Shown: positions 8,721 to 18,184, counted from the stretch's first letter. The stretch: 64,000 nt of DNA from Deltaproteobacteria bacterium (GCA_020354645.1 CP070652.1:4130629-4194628); one strand, 5' to 3'. Program-made: numbers and translations. The notes: a model not told the origin generated them from the letters alone.

Positions 8721-10703
8721 TTAGGAAATTACCTTGGGCTGATCTTCTTCAAGTTGCTTCGGGGTAACAATCGGGCCATATTTTTCTTTTAATACCAAAA
8801 GGTTTTCTCGCTGATTTTTCAAAACCTCGAACAGCCTCTGGGGAATGTTTTTCTCCTGTCCGTAAGCTTCAATCTGCAAGTCTATTCTGGCGATAATGTT
8901 GTCGATGTAAAGAGAAAATTGTTTTATATACAGGTCTTTAGAATATTCTTTATCGATTTTGGATTTAAACAAATTCTTCAGGTCTTTATACTTTGGCAAA
9001 TACCCGATGGGGGTTTCAATCGCATCGACTTCTTTATGGGCCCTCCTCTCCAACCAGGCCATCCAGGCTTTAACATCCTTCTTCTCCCCGAGCAATTTCT
9101 GAGAAGATCCGCCTCTGGCACCTTGCGTTAAAAAGTAATTCAATCCGGCCATAATAGGTTGTTTGTCCGGAGCGATTTGATCGCTCCCGAAAAACTGAAA
9201 CTGAGCCTCCATGTAGTCACCAAGTGACCCAGGGATAAACGGCGCATTGGCCCATGGTTGCCGCCGGACGCCCCTGGCGCCGACTTCGGTGGCCGTGGCA
9301 GCAGACACAATGCAGGCGCCGATGACAACACCATGATCCGGATCTTTGGCCACCCACACCGGCGGCATGGTGTCACTGTCGCGGCCGCTGTAAGTAATGA
9401 TACGTGTCTCAACCCCATCGGGGTGCTCATTCATTTCCGAATAATTACCCAGAGCCCTGTTGGAAAGCGTGCAGCGCGAGTTGGGGTGAGACATGGGAAT
9501 CTCTTTGCCGTTTCCATCAACCATTCCCTGTTCCCAATGCCCTTGGAAATTTAATCCTTTCTGCGGCGGCGGGTCTTCGCCGTTGCCGGTCCACTGGGGG
9601 ATACCGTTTTCATCGATCAATACATTTGACCATATTACTTCAGTGCCGGGGTGGCGCAGACATTCCATCAGTTTCGGATCGCCTTCCCAGTTCACATCCT
9701 CAACGATTCCGAAAATTCCACACTCCGGATTGACGGATCGAATGGAGCCGTCTTCAGCAATCCACATTTGCGCAAGGTCATCTCCCACGAAATGATCACC
9801 GGCCATGGCGGTGGTGGTCTTACCGCATCCGCTGGGCGCAGCGCCGGTCATCCAGGTGATGCGATCTTCGGGACCAGAAATGCCGGTAATAAACATATGC
9901 TCGGCCAATTCTTTTCCAATATTTTCATAGACCGATCTGTCGACGGCAAAGCGGTGATTTCCTTTTTTCATCAATAAGGTATTGCCGGCATAGGTACAAT
10001 TGAAGCTGTAAGTGGTCTGATGACTGCGATCCATATACACTCTGGCATTGGGCAGATCTTGGGGACGATTGAGACCTTCGCTGTGGATATTGGTAAAGAA
10101 ATGGCCCAGACGCTCAACCTGGTCACCAAAAGCTGAAAATGCATTACGATATAGAATTTCAGCGCTGTGGGAAACATACGTCGAGCTTGTAATCTCCAGA
10201 GCCGGATTCGATGCCGGCGATCCAACCGGCCCTCGGACATAAAAGCCGACAATCATAATTTTGCCGGCCATGATATCGGACATTTTTTCCTGAATATCGA
10301 TGAGGGCATCAGCTCTTTGGATCTTTTTGGCCAGTGAATTGACCAGATCTTCCGGGTTGGCAATATAGAAAGTCCGATCAATGATTCGGCCCTGCTCTTC
10401 TTTGAGATCAAAATGGATGGTGTGACCCTCCATGGGAAGCTTCTCCTCTTCGCCCTTTTCTAATGACAGCTCTCTGATATACTGTCTATCAGCTTCCGAT
10501 CCGGTGTTGACGAAAACCTTATCCGGAGCGCACATGACGATGGCATTGACGATTTTCAGAATCACTTCCGTATTTTTTATCCGCTGAATTCGGGCAAGTT
10601 GGTTCGCATCCATTTTACTTTTAAAAACCTCCATGGCCGCTTCGTCAGTGGTAATTCCACCAATTTGGCTGACAATATCAATGCCTTCTTTTTTTCGCAT
10701 CAT
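8721..10703 (-). CDS. pckG: Phosphoenolpyruvate carboxykinase (GTP type)
   Basis: 660 aa. Converts oxaloacetate plus GTP to PEP, CO2 and GDP (gluconeogenesis or anaplerosis). GTP-PEPCK landmarks are visible: PEN-type guanine region (SHPNSRCTL), ELAEHMFITGI containing the metal-binding His, the kinase-1 loop GAAPSGCGKTTTAMAGDHFVGDD with the hyper-reactive Cys kept, NPECGIFGI, and FIPGSLGDYMEAQF. The kinase-1a loop differs from the textbook FPSACGKTNLAM (GCGKTTT here), marking a divergent subfamily. GAGGGAG is 7 nt upstream of ATGATG. The gene lies 32 nt after rdgB on the same strand, so the two are probably co-transcribed. Confidence 0.9.
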   Translation of the reverse strand: MMRKKEGIDIVSQIGGITTDEAAMEVFKSKMDANQLARIQRIKNTEVILKIVNAIVMCAPDKVFVNTGSEADRQYIRELSLEKGEEEKLPMEGHTIHFDLKEEQGRIIDRTFYIANPEDLVNSLAKKIQRADALIDIQEKMSDIMAGKIMIVGFYVRGPVGSPASNPALEITSSTYVSHSAEILYRNAFSAFGDQVERLGHFFTNIHSEGLNRPQDLPNARVYMDRSHQTTYSFNCTYAGNTLLMKKGNHRFAVDRSVYENIGKELAEHMFITGISGPEDRITWMTGAAPSGCGKTTTAMAGDHFVGDDLAQMWIAEDGSIRSVNPECGIFGIVEDVNWEGDPKLMECLRHPGTEVIWSNVLIDENGIPQWTGNGEDPPPQKGLNFQGHWEQGMVDGNGKEIPMSHPNSRCTLSNRALGNYSEMNEHPDGVETRIITYSGRDSDTMPPVWVAKDPDHGVVIGACIVSAATATEVGARGVRRQPWANAPFIPGSLGDYMEAQFQFFGSDQIAPDKQPIMAGLNYFLTQGARGGSSQKLLGEKKDVKAWMAWLERRAHKEVDAIETPIGYLPKYKDLKNLFKSKIDKEYSKDLYIKQFSLYIDNIIARIDLQIEAYGQEKNIPQRLFEVLKNQRENLLVLKEKYGPIVTPKQLEEDQPKVIS

Positions 10704-10735
10704 CTGGTTGCTCCCTCTCTTTGCAGATTAGATAT

Positions 10736-11395
10736 TCAATTACTATTTTCCGTCTTACAAATAAATTTCTCCTGCGGCGGCATATATTGTCTGATCCAAA
10801 TCAAAACCTTATCAAACTCGTTTCTGAGTTGCTGTAACGCCCTGCCTCTATGACTTATGTGGTTTTTATCTGCTCGTGACAGCTCGGCAAACGTCTTTTT
10901 TAAAGGTGGATAATAAAACACCGGATCATAGCCGAATCCATTCTTGCCGGCCGGCCTTTCGGTAATCAAACCTTCGCAACGAGCTTCATACGTTAGCGCC
11001 TCGCCGGTCGGTGCGGCTATAGATATAACACATTCAAAAACCGCTTTGCGATTGGTTTCCCCTTCCATTTCCTTGAGCAACTTGGCGCACCGCTCTTCAT
11101 CCGAGGCATCCTTGCCGCCATAGCGGGCTGAGTAGATACCCGGTGCCCCGCCGAGGGCTTCTACCACAAGTCCGGAGTCGTCGGCTAAAGCGGGTAGTGC
11201 GAGAATCCTTGCGGCAAAGCTTGCTTTTTTATAGGCATTTTCATCGAAAGTTTCTCCATCTTCATTTACTTCAGGGATTGGGCCAAAATCATCGAGATTT
11301 TTAATATCAACTGGAAATTCTTTTAACCGATCTCTTATCTCAGCAGTTTTGCCTGTGTTTCTGGTGGCAATCACAAGCGTGATTTGATCCCGCAT
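10736..11395 (-). CDS. rdgB: XTP/dITP diphosphatase (non-canonical purine NTP pyrophosphatase)
   Basis: 219 aa from the ATG at 11395; the frame is open further upstream to 11500, but GAGGTG lies about 7 nt before this ATG and the protein then begins just ahead of the family N-terminus ITLVIATRNTGK. The HAM1/RdgB motifs are present: ATRNTGK (triphosphate binding), ETFDENAYKKA, LADDSGLVVEALGGAPGIYS, YDPVF and the terminal SHRGRAL. It hydrolyses deaminated purine nucleotides (XTP, dITP, ITP) to the monophosphate, preventing their incorporation into DNA or RNA. It is the first gene of a minus-strand pair with pckG. Confidence 0.92.
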   Translation of the reverse strand: MRDQITLVIATRNTGKTAEIRDRLKEFPVDIKNLDDFGPIPEVNEDGETFDENAYKKASFAARILALPALADDSGLVVEALGGAPGIYSARYGGKDASDEERCAKLLKEMEGETNRKAVFECVISIAAPTGEALTYEARCEGLITERPAGKNGFGYDPVFYYPPLKKTFAELSRADKNHISHRGRALQQLRNEFDKVLIWIRQYMPPQEKFICKTENSN

Positions 11396-11862
11396 GCACA
11401 CACCTCGTTTCGGTGTCTTGATGAGTCCAAAAAATGCTCTTTTTACACGTGCCTGAAAGATAATCGGATCAAAGCTCACAGCGGAAAAGTTGCCACGCAC
11501 CCCCTGGATGAATTTATTTGAAGTGCGACCCCGCTCTCCCGAGACAGCGCCGGATCCTCAAGCGTTATTCCTGTATAATTATCGAATTGTTGTGCTAAAT
11601 AAGTAAAGATATAGTTCATGGTTGAATATTTGTAAAGAGTTTTCAAGTACCTATCACTATAGAGAAAACACTTTACACCCGAACCAGCGCGTTATATGAA
11701 GGAACACTATATATTCGCCGACCCTTGCTTACCAGCGGTTGCTTTTGGATGATTTAGATCCCAAGAGAATTTAGTGCACCGGGATCGCCATCCTTTTCAA
11801 ATTAGATCAGGGTCCGGGTGTATTTTTCCCGACCCCTATGTCGGATAAGGTTTTCGGTTACC
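11396..11862. other. Intergenic region between rdgB and the K+ channel gene
   Basis: About 470 bases between divergent genes. No coding sequence or RNA gene is supported. A TATAAT hexamer at about 11574-11579 has no convincing -35 partner. The only structured part is the GC-rich hairpin at 11807-11838 described separately. Confidence 0.5.
11807..11838. repeat. Probable remnant of the 170-220-bp MITE family (family 2)
   Basis: The bases TCAGGGTCCGGGTG, a short T run and CCCGACCCC resemble a left and a right terminal repeat of the family-2 elements joined with the interior deleted; the two GC blocks pair (GGGTCCGGG with CCCGACCC, one bulge). It lies directly upstream of the K+ channel start. 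It could instead be a chance hairpin or weak terminator. Confidence 0.35.
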
Positions 11863-12870
11863 GTGAATATCAAAAAAAGGCTATATCTTATCTTTCTATC
11901 GATCTTCATTGTCGTTATGGCAGGAAGTACGGGGTACTATTTACTCTTCGGCGGCAAACCCAGGTTTATGGATTGCGTTTATATGACGGTCGTCTCTCTG
12001 ACAACGGTGGGCTATGGTGAAGTAATAGAGATAACCGGCAACATTCCTGCTCAGATATTTACCATGATCCTAATCATTTTTGGCATGGGCATCATCTTAT
12101 ACGGAATCAGCACCGCGACCGCCATAATTGTCGAAGGAGAATTAACGGGAATTTTAAGGAAGAAGAGAATGCTTAAAGAGATACAAAAATTGAAAAATCA
12201 CATTATCGTTTGCGGCGGGGGTGAGACCGGCCGTCCGGTTCTAACCGAGCTTGTCAAAAACAAAGAGCCTGTAGTATTGATCGAACAAGAAGAAGAAAAT
12301 ATAGAAAGATGTAAACCGGTCGAAAATCTGCTCTATATTCTGGGAGATGCGACAGATGATGAAAACCTATTGGCTGCCGGGATTGAAAAGGCTTCAGGGA
12401 TCATCATCACCCTTCCCACCGATAAGGATAATCTTTATCTCACCATGACAGCACGAATTCTCAACAACAGGATACGAATCGTGAGCCGGATGATCGATCA
12501 AAAGCTTGAGCCAAAACTCAAGATGGCCGGAGCAGATCGTGTGGTTTCGCCCAATACAATCGGTGCGCTTCGTATGGCCTCTGAAATGATTCGACCAACC
12601 GTGGTGGACTTTTTGGACAGTATGCTCCGCAGTAGCCGTGGGAATCTGAGGATTCATCAGATAACCGTGTCCGAAAACTCAGGCCTTGCAGGAAAACAAT
12701 TGAATGAGTCCGGCATAAAGGACAAATTCGACCTGCTTGTTCTGGGTGCAAAGCATGAAAAGGAAGATATCAAGTTTAATCCTTCGCCTTTAGAGACTCT
12801 GGATGTCGGTATGACCCTGATTGTCATGGGGGAGGTTGAGAACATCGCCAGGGCAAGAAAGGCCTTTTAA
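11863..12870 (+). CDS. Potassium channel protein with TrkA-N/TrkA-C (RCK) domains
   Basis: About 336 aa from the GTG at 11863; the frame extends to another GTG at 11818, but the earlier residues would sit in the repeat remnant. Two hydrophobic helices (first about residues 7-28) flank a pore loop with the selectivity filter TTVGYGE. Then follow an RCK domain with HIIVCGGGETGRPVL nucleotide-binding loop (NAD/ADP), ILGDATDDENL, ITLPTDKDNL, and a C-terminal TrkA-C domain. Membrane K+ efflux/homeostasis channel of the Kch/MthK type. The start codon is uncertain; function is secure at family level. Confidence 0.82.
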   Translation: MNIKKRLYLIFLSIFIVVMAGSTGYYLLFGGKPRFMDCVYMTVVSLTTVGYGEVIEITGNIPAQIFTMILIIFGMGIILYGISTATAIIVEGELTGILRKKRMLKEIQKLKNHIIVCGGGETGRPVLTELVKNKEPVVLIEQEEENIERCKPVENLLYILGDATDDENLLAAGIEKASGIIITLPTDKDNLYLTMTARILNNRIRIVSRMIDQKLEPKLKMAGADRVVSPNTIGALRMASEMIRPTVVDFLDSMLRSSRGNLRIHQITVSENSGLAGKQLNESGIKDKFDLLVLGAKHEKEDIKFNPSPLETLDVGMTLIVMGEVENIARARKAF

Positions 12871-12888
12871 GCTCTTAAATATTATTGA

Positions 12889-13287
12889 GAAGATTGCTTG
12901 GCGGGACACATGTTGTTGACCTCCATACTCAATGGCGTTTATCCTTCTGGTTCCACCTTGCCGAATGCAAGAAATTTGTCAGCAGAGATCAGCGCAACCC
13001 GACCCACCCTGAGGGAAACCTTGCAGCGTCTTGCAAATGAAGGTTGGATCCGGATTCAACACGGAAAACCGACCGCGGTGAACGACTTTTGGGGAAAAGC
13101 GCGTTTTGTTTCCCGTACTTATTATCAGAAACTTTCCCGGGTCATTGAGCAGGGAGACAAAAATGTAGAAAAAATCGTTAAAAATACAATGCAGCAGAGC
13201 ATCGCTATTTGGCAAGCAGCAAAATCTAAAAAAGGAGACATACCATGCGGCGTTGGAATGGATGGGGGAATACAGATATCCAAATAA
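12889..13287 (+). pseudogene. fadR remnant: GntR/FadR regulator with internal deletion and lost start
   Basis: The frame encodes a FadR-type winged helix (LNGVYPSGSTLPNARNLS, RPTLRETLQRLANEGW, IQHGKPTAVNDFW), matching the DNA-binding domain of E. coli FadR including TLRE and the HGK wing. Directly after NDFWG comes ARFVSRTYYQKLSRVIEQGD and a SIAIWQAAK segment, which match the last helices of FadR. About 110 residues of the acyl-CoA-binding domain are therefore missing. Upstream an in-frame TGA (12886-12888) cuts off the usual N-terminal residues; only a TTG at 12898 or ATG at 12910 could start it. The DNA-binding half could still be made, but acyl-CoA sensing cannot. The end overlaps the next gene by 43 nt. 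Confidence 0.7.
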
Positions 13288-14840
13288 AACTGCCGCCGAA
13301 GGGTCTTTACTTGTTGCAAGATTTGCTCGGAGAAGGACAAATCCAGCCGGATTACCCGCTCGAAAAACTCTTGCAGCGGATACCTGATTCACGTCTGCCC
13401 CAGCATCCTCTGATTTCCTTCGATCCGAAACTGCGGCTTGATCATGCCCACGGTCAAAGCTTACCGGATTGGATCAGATTGCGCGGCGGCACTCTAGAGC
13501 GTTTTCCCGACGGTGTGGCTCAACCAGCAACAATTGAAGAAGTTCAGGAAATGCTCCAATTTGCAGCCGACAATGATATCATCGTCATTCCTTTCGGTGG
13601 CGGGACCAGTGTGGTTGGCCATCTGGAAGTGCCCCTTGTACAGCGGCCGGTTCTCAGTTTATCTCTTCAGCACGTTAACCGTTTGATCGATCTTGAACCG
13701 GAAAACTTGCTGGCAACATTTGAGGCAGGGGTTCGTGGCCCTGATCTTGAAAAACAACTCAATTCTGAAGGTTATACTTTAGGGCATTATCCACAGTCGT
13801 TTGAATTTTCGTCCCTGGGTGGCTGGGTGTTAACGAGATCTAGTGGGCAGCAATCCAAATATTACGGCAGAATCGAACAGCTTTTTGCAGGCGGAGAAAT
13901 TCTAACTCCACAAGGCGCCTTGCAGCTCCTCCCTGTCCCGGCTTCAGCTGCCGGGCCGGATTTGCGACAACTGCTGCTCGGATCGGAGGGAAGAATAGGG
14001 GTTTTAACCAAGGTCATCGTTAGGATTTCGCGCTTGCCCGAAAAAGATGATATCCATGCAGTATTCTTTCCCTCTTGGGACGAAGCCAGGGAGGGGGTAC
14101 AGGAACTCGCGGGTTCTTTTTTGCCATTGTCCATGGTCCGTCTGAGTAATCCGAAAGAAACCATGGTTAACTTGGCGTTTGCAGGTCATGAGCGGCAACT
14201 GAGATTCCTCGGCCAATATCTGCGTATGCGCGGTGTTCCGCCGACACAGGCATGTATGTGTCTGATCGGCTTCATCGGTTCACAGCGCATGGTGAGAAAT
14301 GTGCGGCGGGAAGCTCTCTCAATCCTCCGTCGCCACCACAGTGTTTCCGTTGGAAAATCCATCGGTAAGGTATGGAAAAAAAACCGATTTCGGTCTGCCT
14401 ATTTGCGAAACACTCTGTGGGACCTGGGCTATGCAGTAGATACCTTAGAAACGGCTGTCACCTGGGATAAAGTAAACTCAACCATGGCGGCCATCGAAAA
14501 ATCGATTGAAAGCTGTATGGCGCAATGGAACGAAAGTGTGCACGCATTCAGTCATCTATCACATGTATATCGGAGCGGTTCCAGCATCTACACTACTTAT
14601 GTTTTCCGCCTTGCTGAAACACCGGCGGAAACATTAAGCCGCTGGAAGATGCTCAAACAAGCAGCAAGTCAGGCCGTGGTCGGCTGCGGGGGTACCATCA
14701 GTCATCAACACGGTGTCGGCGTGGACCACAAACAATACCTAAAAGCGGAAAAAGGGCCTCTTGGAATAAGCACATTGCAACATATCTTTTCTCATCTTGA
14801 TCCAGACCAGCGCATGAACCCTAATAAGCTGCTGCCATAA
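13245..14840 (+). CDS. FAD-binding oxidase, alkylglycerone-phosphate synthase (AGPS)-like
   Basis: 531 aa. FAD_binding_4 (PCMH-type) domain at about residues 90-270, with PFGGGTSVVGHLEVP, EAGVRGPDLEKQL, GGWVLTRSSGQQSKYYG and LLLGSEGRIGVLT, then a C-terminal FAD oxidase domain. Particular AGPS features are ETAVTWDKV, SGSSIYTTYVF with the conserved Tyr, and GGTISHQHGVG, corresponding to the active-site histidine cluster (HHH in eukaryotic AGPS, HQH here). AGPS swaps the acyl chain of acyl-DHAP for a fatty alcohol, making an ether bond. AAGGAGA lies 6 nt before the ATG, inside the fadR remnant. It is followed 16 nt later by the GlpD-like gene. Ether-lipid synthesis is the best guess; a generic D-2-hydroxyacid oxidase is the alternative. 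Confidence 0.75.
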   Translation: MRRWNGWGNTDIQIKLPPKGLYLLQDLLGEGQIQPDYPLEKLLQRIPDSRLPQHPLISFDPKLRLDHAHGQSLPDWIRLRGGTLERFPDGVAQPATIEEVQEMLQFAADNDIIVIPFGGGTSVVGHLEVPLVQRPVLSLSLQHVNRLIDLEPENLLATFEAGVRGPDLEKQLNSEGYTLGHYPQSFEFSSLGGWVLTRSSGQQSKYYGRIEQLFAGGEILTPQGALQLLPVPASAAGPDLRQLLLGSEGRIGVLTKVIVRISRLPEKDDIHAVFFPSWDEAREGVQELAGSFLPLSMVRLSNPKETMVNLAFAGHERQLRFLGQYLRMRGVPPTQACMCLIGFIGSQRMVRNVRREALSILRRHHSVSVGKSIGKVWKKNRFRSAYLRNTLWDLGYAVDTLETAVTWDKVNSTMAAIEKSIESCMAQWNESVHAFSHLSHVYRSGSSIYTTYVFRLAETPAETLSRWKMLKQAASQAVVGCGGTISHQHGVGVDHKQYLKAEKGPLGISTLQHIFSHLDPDQRMNPNKLLP

Positions 14841-14856
14841 ATAAAGGAAATCATTG

Positions 14857-16512
14857 ATGAGTTTACAGGAATTGCAGCAAACCTGGGATCTGATCATTGT
14901 GGGCGGCGGAATTACCGGAGCCGGAATACTCCGGGAAGCAACCCGCATGAATTTACGGGTTTTGCTGGTTGAACAAAGGGATTTTGCCTGGGGTACCTCC
15001 AGCCGCTCTTCAAAACTGGTCCACGGCGGATTGCGCTATCTAAAACAAGGAAAATTTTTATTAACCAAAATTGCCGTAGAAGAGCGGGAGCATTTGCTTA
15101 AAGATGCACCGGGTCTTGTGGAATCATTAGAATTTTTATTACCCGTGTATGCGGATCAAAAACCGGGAAAGCGAACACTTGCAGTTGGTTTATCAATTTA
15201 TGACCTCATGGCCCGGGAGCGACAGCACCGATTTTACGATGCCACTGAATTTAATAAGCACCTACCATTTATCAATCAAAATGGGCTTACCGGTGGTTTT
15301 CTCTATTTAGATGCCCAAGTAGATGATTCCCGACTGGTTTTGCGATTGATAGATGAATCGGTTTCTTCCGGCGCACGGGCATTAAATTACACGTCCGTCA
15401 CTGAAATCCTTCGCAGTGCCGACGGTGAGGTTGTTGGGGTGCAGCTAAACGACACAGAAACGCATGAGACCAAAACGCTTCAGACCCCGGCCGTGATTAA
15501 TGCGACGGGGTGCTGGTCCGAAATATTACACCCATCACCGGAACCGCACCGTCACCTGCGTCCTTTGCGCGGCAGCCATCTGGTTTTTCCTTCTGAGGTT
15601 TTGCCGATTTCTAAAGGCATTGGTTTCAACCACCCCCAGGACAAAAGATGGGTTTTTATTGTCCCCTGGGAAGGCGCCGTGCTCGTAGGAACAACCGATC
15701 TGGATCATAAAGAGGATCTTTCCATTGAGCCGACCATTACCGATGCTGAAATTTCCTACCTGATGAAAGGGCTTCAGGCCATATTTCCATCACTGCATAT
15801 CTCCCTAGCAGACTGTCTGGCCGCATTCGCGGGAGTGCGGCCCGTTCTCAGCGAAGGCAAGCAAACACCTTCGGCAGAATCCCGCGAGCATGTTGTCTGG
15901 GTCAACAAGGGTCTGATAACCGTTACCGGCGGTAAACTGACAACATTTCGGCGTTTGGCTTTGGATGCCCTCAAGGCTGCCCAACCTTTTTTGCCATCTG
16001 CAAAATTGCCGGATCGACGAGATCCTGTTTTTTCTGAAGTTCCCGATAAACCTGAAAGAGCTTATGGCCTATCCAAACAAACATGGAGACGCCTTTATGG
16101 CCGCTACGGCGAAGGCGCCAATACCCTTGTTCAAACGGCCGATCCAAAAGATCTTAACATTATTCCCGGAACCCATACGCTGTGGGCGGAATTGCCTTTT
16201 GCGGCTAAATATGAACAGGTGAGACATCTGGACGACCTTTTGTTGCGGCGGGTACGTATCGGTTTATTGACACCCTATGGTGGAAAAGCGTATCTCAAAC
16301 GAATCCGAAATCTTTGCAAGGACAAGCTGTCCTGGGACAGGCGCCGTTGGAAAGAAGAAAAAGCACGCTATCTTGACATCTGGATCCATGCCCATGCTTT
16401 ACCTGACCAACGTGCCAAGTTTCTCGTTCAAAAGAAAAATATCTTTTTGGCGGTTATCAGAATCTTTTTTAGCTACATCTACCAAAAAATACGGTCCAGA
16501 AAATCAACCTGA
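14857..16512 (+). CDS. glpD: FAD-dependent glycerol-3-phosphate dehydrogenase/oxidase
   Basis: 551 aa from the ATG at 14857 (AAGGAA about 7 nt upstream; a TTG directly precedes it). N-terminal Rossmann FAD motif IIVGGGITGAGILREA, then RDFAWGTSSRSSKLVHGGLRYL typical of GlpD/GlpA, LVGTTDLDHK, and AGVRPVLSEGK with the VTGGKLTTFRRLA motif near the FAD isoalloxazine site. A C-terminal DAO_C helical domain follows. It oxidises sn-glycerol 3-phosphate to DHAP, feeding electrons to the quinone pool at the inner membrane. Its position between an AGPS-like enzyme (which uses DHAP esters) and an FGGY kinase points to one glycerol/ether-lipid pathway. Confidence 0.85.
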   Translation: MSLQELQQTWDLIIVGGGITGAGILREATRMNLRVLLVEQRDFAWGTSSRSSKLVHGGLRYLKQGKFLLTKIAVEEREHLLKDAPGLVESLEFLLPVYADQKPGKRTLAVGLSIYDLMARERQHRFYDATEFNKHLPFINQNGLTGGFLYLDAQVDDSRLVLRLIDESVSSGARALNYTSVTEILRSADGEVVGVQLNDTETHETKTLQTPAVINATGCWSEILHPSPEPHRHLRPLRGSHLVFPSEVLPISKGIGFNHPQDKRWVFIVPWEGAVLVGTTDLDHKEDLSIEPTITDAEISYLMKGLQAIFPSLHISLADCLAAFAGVRPVLSEGKQTPSAESREHVVWVNKGLITVTGGKLTTFRRLALDALKAAQPFLPSAKLPDRRDPVFSEVPDKPERAYGLSKQTWRRLYGRYGEGANTLVQTADPKDLNIIPGTHTLWAELPFAAKYEQVRHLDDLLLRRVRIGLLTPYGGKAYLKRIRNLCKDKLSWDRRRWKEEKARYLDIWIHAHALPDQRAKFLVQKKNIFLAVIRIFFSYIYQKIRSRKST

Positions 16513-16548
16513 GAAAACTTGACTTGGGTTATTTGGGGAGGGTCGCCC

Positions 16549-18108
16549 ATGAGCGAAAAAGACCTGTTACTGGCCATCGATAACGGCACGCAAAGCCTGA
16601 AAGCGTTGATCTTCGATCTGGAAGGTCAGCTGATTGCAAAAGAGATAGTGGCCTTTAAACCCTACTTTTCTGAACATCCCGCCTGGGCAGAACAAGCACC
16701 TGAAATTTTCTGGCAGGCACTTTGCCAAGCCTGCCAAAGGCTTTTGAGCAAGCAATACATCGCCCGCGATCGTATCGCCGGTGTGGCACTTACCACTCAA
16801 CGGGGCACCGTTATCAATGTCGATAAAAACGGTGAACCGCTTCGCCCGGCCATGCTTTGGCTCGATCAACGTAAAACCTACGGACAGGCTCCGGTCGGCG
16901 GACTTTGGGGATTAATTTTCAAAACTGCCCGTTTGACCAAAACGGTAGCTTATCTCCAACAAGAAGCCGAAGCAAACTGGATCCGTATTTACCAACCGGA
17001 TATCTGGGAAAAGACTCACAAATACCTGCTGCTTTCCGGGTATCTAACATACAAACTAACCAGCAAATTTGTTGATTCTATCGGTTGCCAGGTAGGGTAC
17101 ATTCCGTTCGATTACAAAAACTTGCGTTGGGCGGCCGGTTGGAGCTGGAAATGGCGGGTCTTGCCCATTGATCCCTCCGTACTCCCAGAGCTCGTTGCGC
17201 CGTGTCAAACACTCGGCGAAATAACGACCACAGCTGCCAAGGTGACCGGAATCCCAGCCGGATTACCTTTAATCGCTACGGCTGCAGATAAAGCTTGCGA
17301 AGTCATTGGGTCAGGAAGCTTTGATTCCTCAATAGGCTGCCTTAGCTATGGAACAACGGCTACAATCAACGTAACTCACAAAAAATATGTTGAACCCATT
17401 CCGCTGCTACCGGCCTATCCGGCTGCCGTGCCGAAATTTCATACTATCGAGGTCCAGGTATATCGCGGCTATTGGATGGTCAATTGGTTCAAGGAGCAAT
17501 TCGGCTATCCCGAAAGGCAAGCCGCAGAGACCCAGGGAGTAAAGGCTGAAGAGCTCTTTGACCGTTTAGTGGATGCTATTCCGCCAGGCTCGATGGGGCT
17601 CATGCTGCAGCCGTTTTGGTCACCGGGATTGAAAAATCCGGGACCGGAAGCAAAGGGGGCCATCATCGGTTTTGGTGACGTCCATAGCCGAGGCCACCTG
17701 TATCGATCTATTTTGGAAGGGCTGGCTTATGCTCTCAGGGAAGGGAAAGAACGTATAGAAAAGCGCACCAGAATTTCCATCACCAGCCTACGGGTATCCG
17801 GCGGCGGCAGCCAGAGTCGCAACGCCATGCAACTGACGGCCGACATTTTTGGCCTGCCGGCTGCCAGACCGATCCTTTATGAAACCTCCGGCCTGGGCGC
17901 TTCTATTGTTGCGGCCGTTGGGCTTGAACTGTATGTAGATTTCGAAACAGCAGTGAAAGCGATGACCCATGTGGGTGATGTTTTTGAACCGGACATGAGA
18001 AACCATCGCCTTTATGATGCGCTCTACCGTCACGTTTATAAAAAAATGTACAAACGCCTCAAACCACTCTACCAACGCATTCGCGAAATAACCGGTTATC
18101 CAAAGTAA
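16549..18108 (+). CDS. FGGY-family carbohydrate kinase
   Basis: 519 aa from the ATG at 16549, which has GGGGAGGG about 6 nt upstream; a TTG at 16519 in frame is less likely. FGGY ASKHA fold: [18 protein letters not shown] phosphate-1 motif, [35 protein letters not shown] and the C-terminal signature [19 protein letters not shown]. It phosphorylates a sugar or polyol with ATP. The N-terminal DNGTQS differs from DQGTTSSR of true glycerol kinases and is closer to xylulokinase-like members, so glycerol is not certain as substrate. Genomic context (GlpD and AGPS-like genes immediately upstream) suggests a glycerol-type or 1-O-alkylglycerol substrate (inference). Confidence 0.82.
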   Translation: MSEKDLLLAIDNGTQSLKALIFDLEGQLIAKEIVAFKPYFSEHPAWAEQAPEIFWQALCQACQRLLSKQYIARDRIAGVALTTQRGTVINVDKNGEPLRPAMLWLDQRKTYGQAPVGGLWGLIFKTARLTKTVAYLQQEAEANWIRIYQPDIWEKTHKYLLLSGYLTYKLTSKFVDSIGCQVGYIPFDYKNLRWAAGWSWKWRVLPIDPSVLPELVAPCQTLGEITTTAAKVTGIPAGLPLIATAADKACEVIGSGSFDSSIGCLSYGTTATINVTHKKYVEPIPLLPAYPAAVPKFHTIEVQVYRGYWMVNWFKEQFGYPERQAAETQGVKAEELFDRLVDAIPPGSMGLMLQPFWSPGLKNPGPEAKGAIIGFGDVHSRGHLYRSILEGLAYALREGKERIEKRTRISITSLRVSGGGSQSRNAMQLTADIFGLPAARPILYETSGLGASIVAAVGLELYVDFETAVKAMTHVGDVFEPDMRNHRLYDALYRHVYKKMYKRLKPLYQRIREITGYPK

Positions 18109-18175
18109 TTCCAAATGTTTATTCACTTCCATTAAAGCGGATACCTTTTTTTATGATGCATCGCCCCATTTTTTC

Positions 18176-18184
18176 TGGTATAAT
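18176..18184 (+). promoter_or_regulatory. Candidate extended -10 promoter
   Basis: TGGTATAAT is a perfect extended -10 element (TGnTATAAT), 47 nt upstream of the small ORF at 18231; no -35 match is evident, which is usual for extended -10 promoters. Confidence 0.45.
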
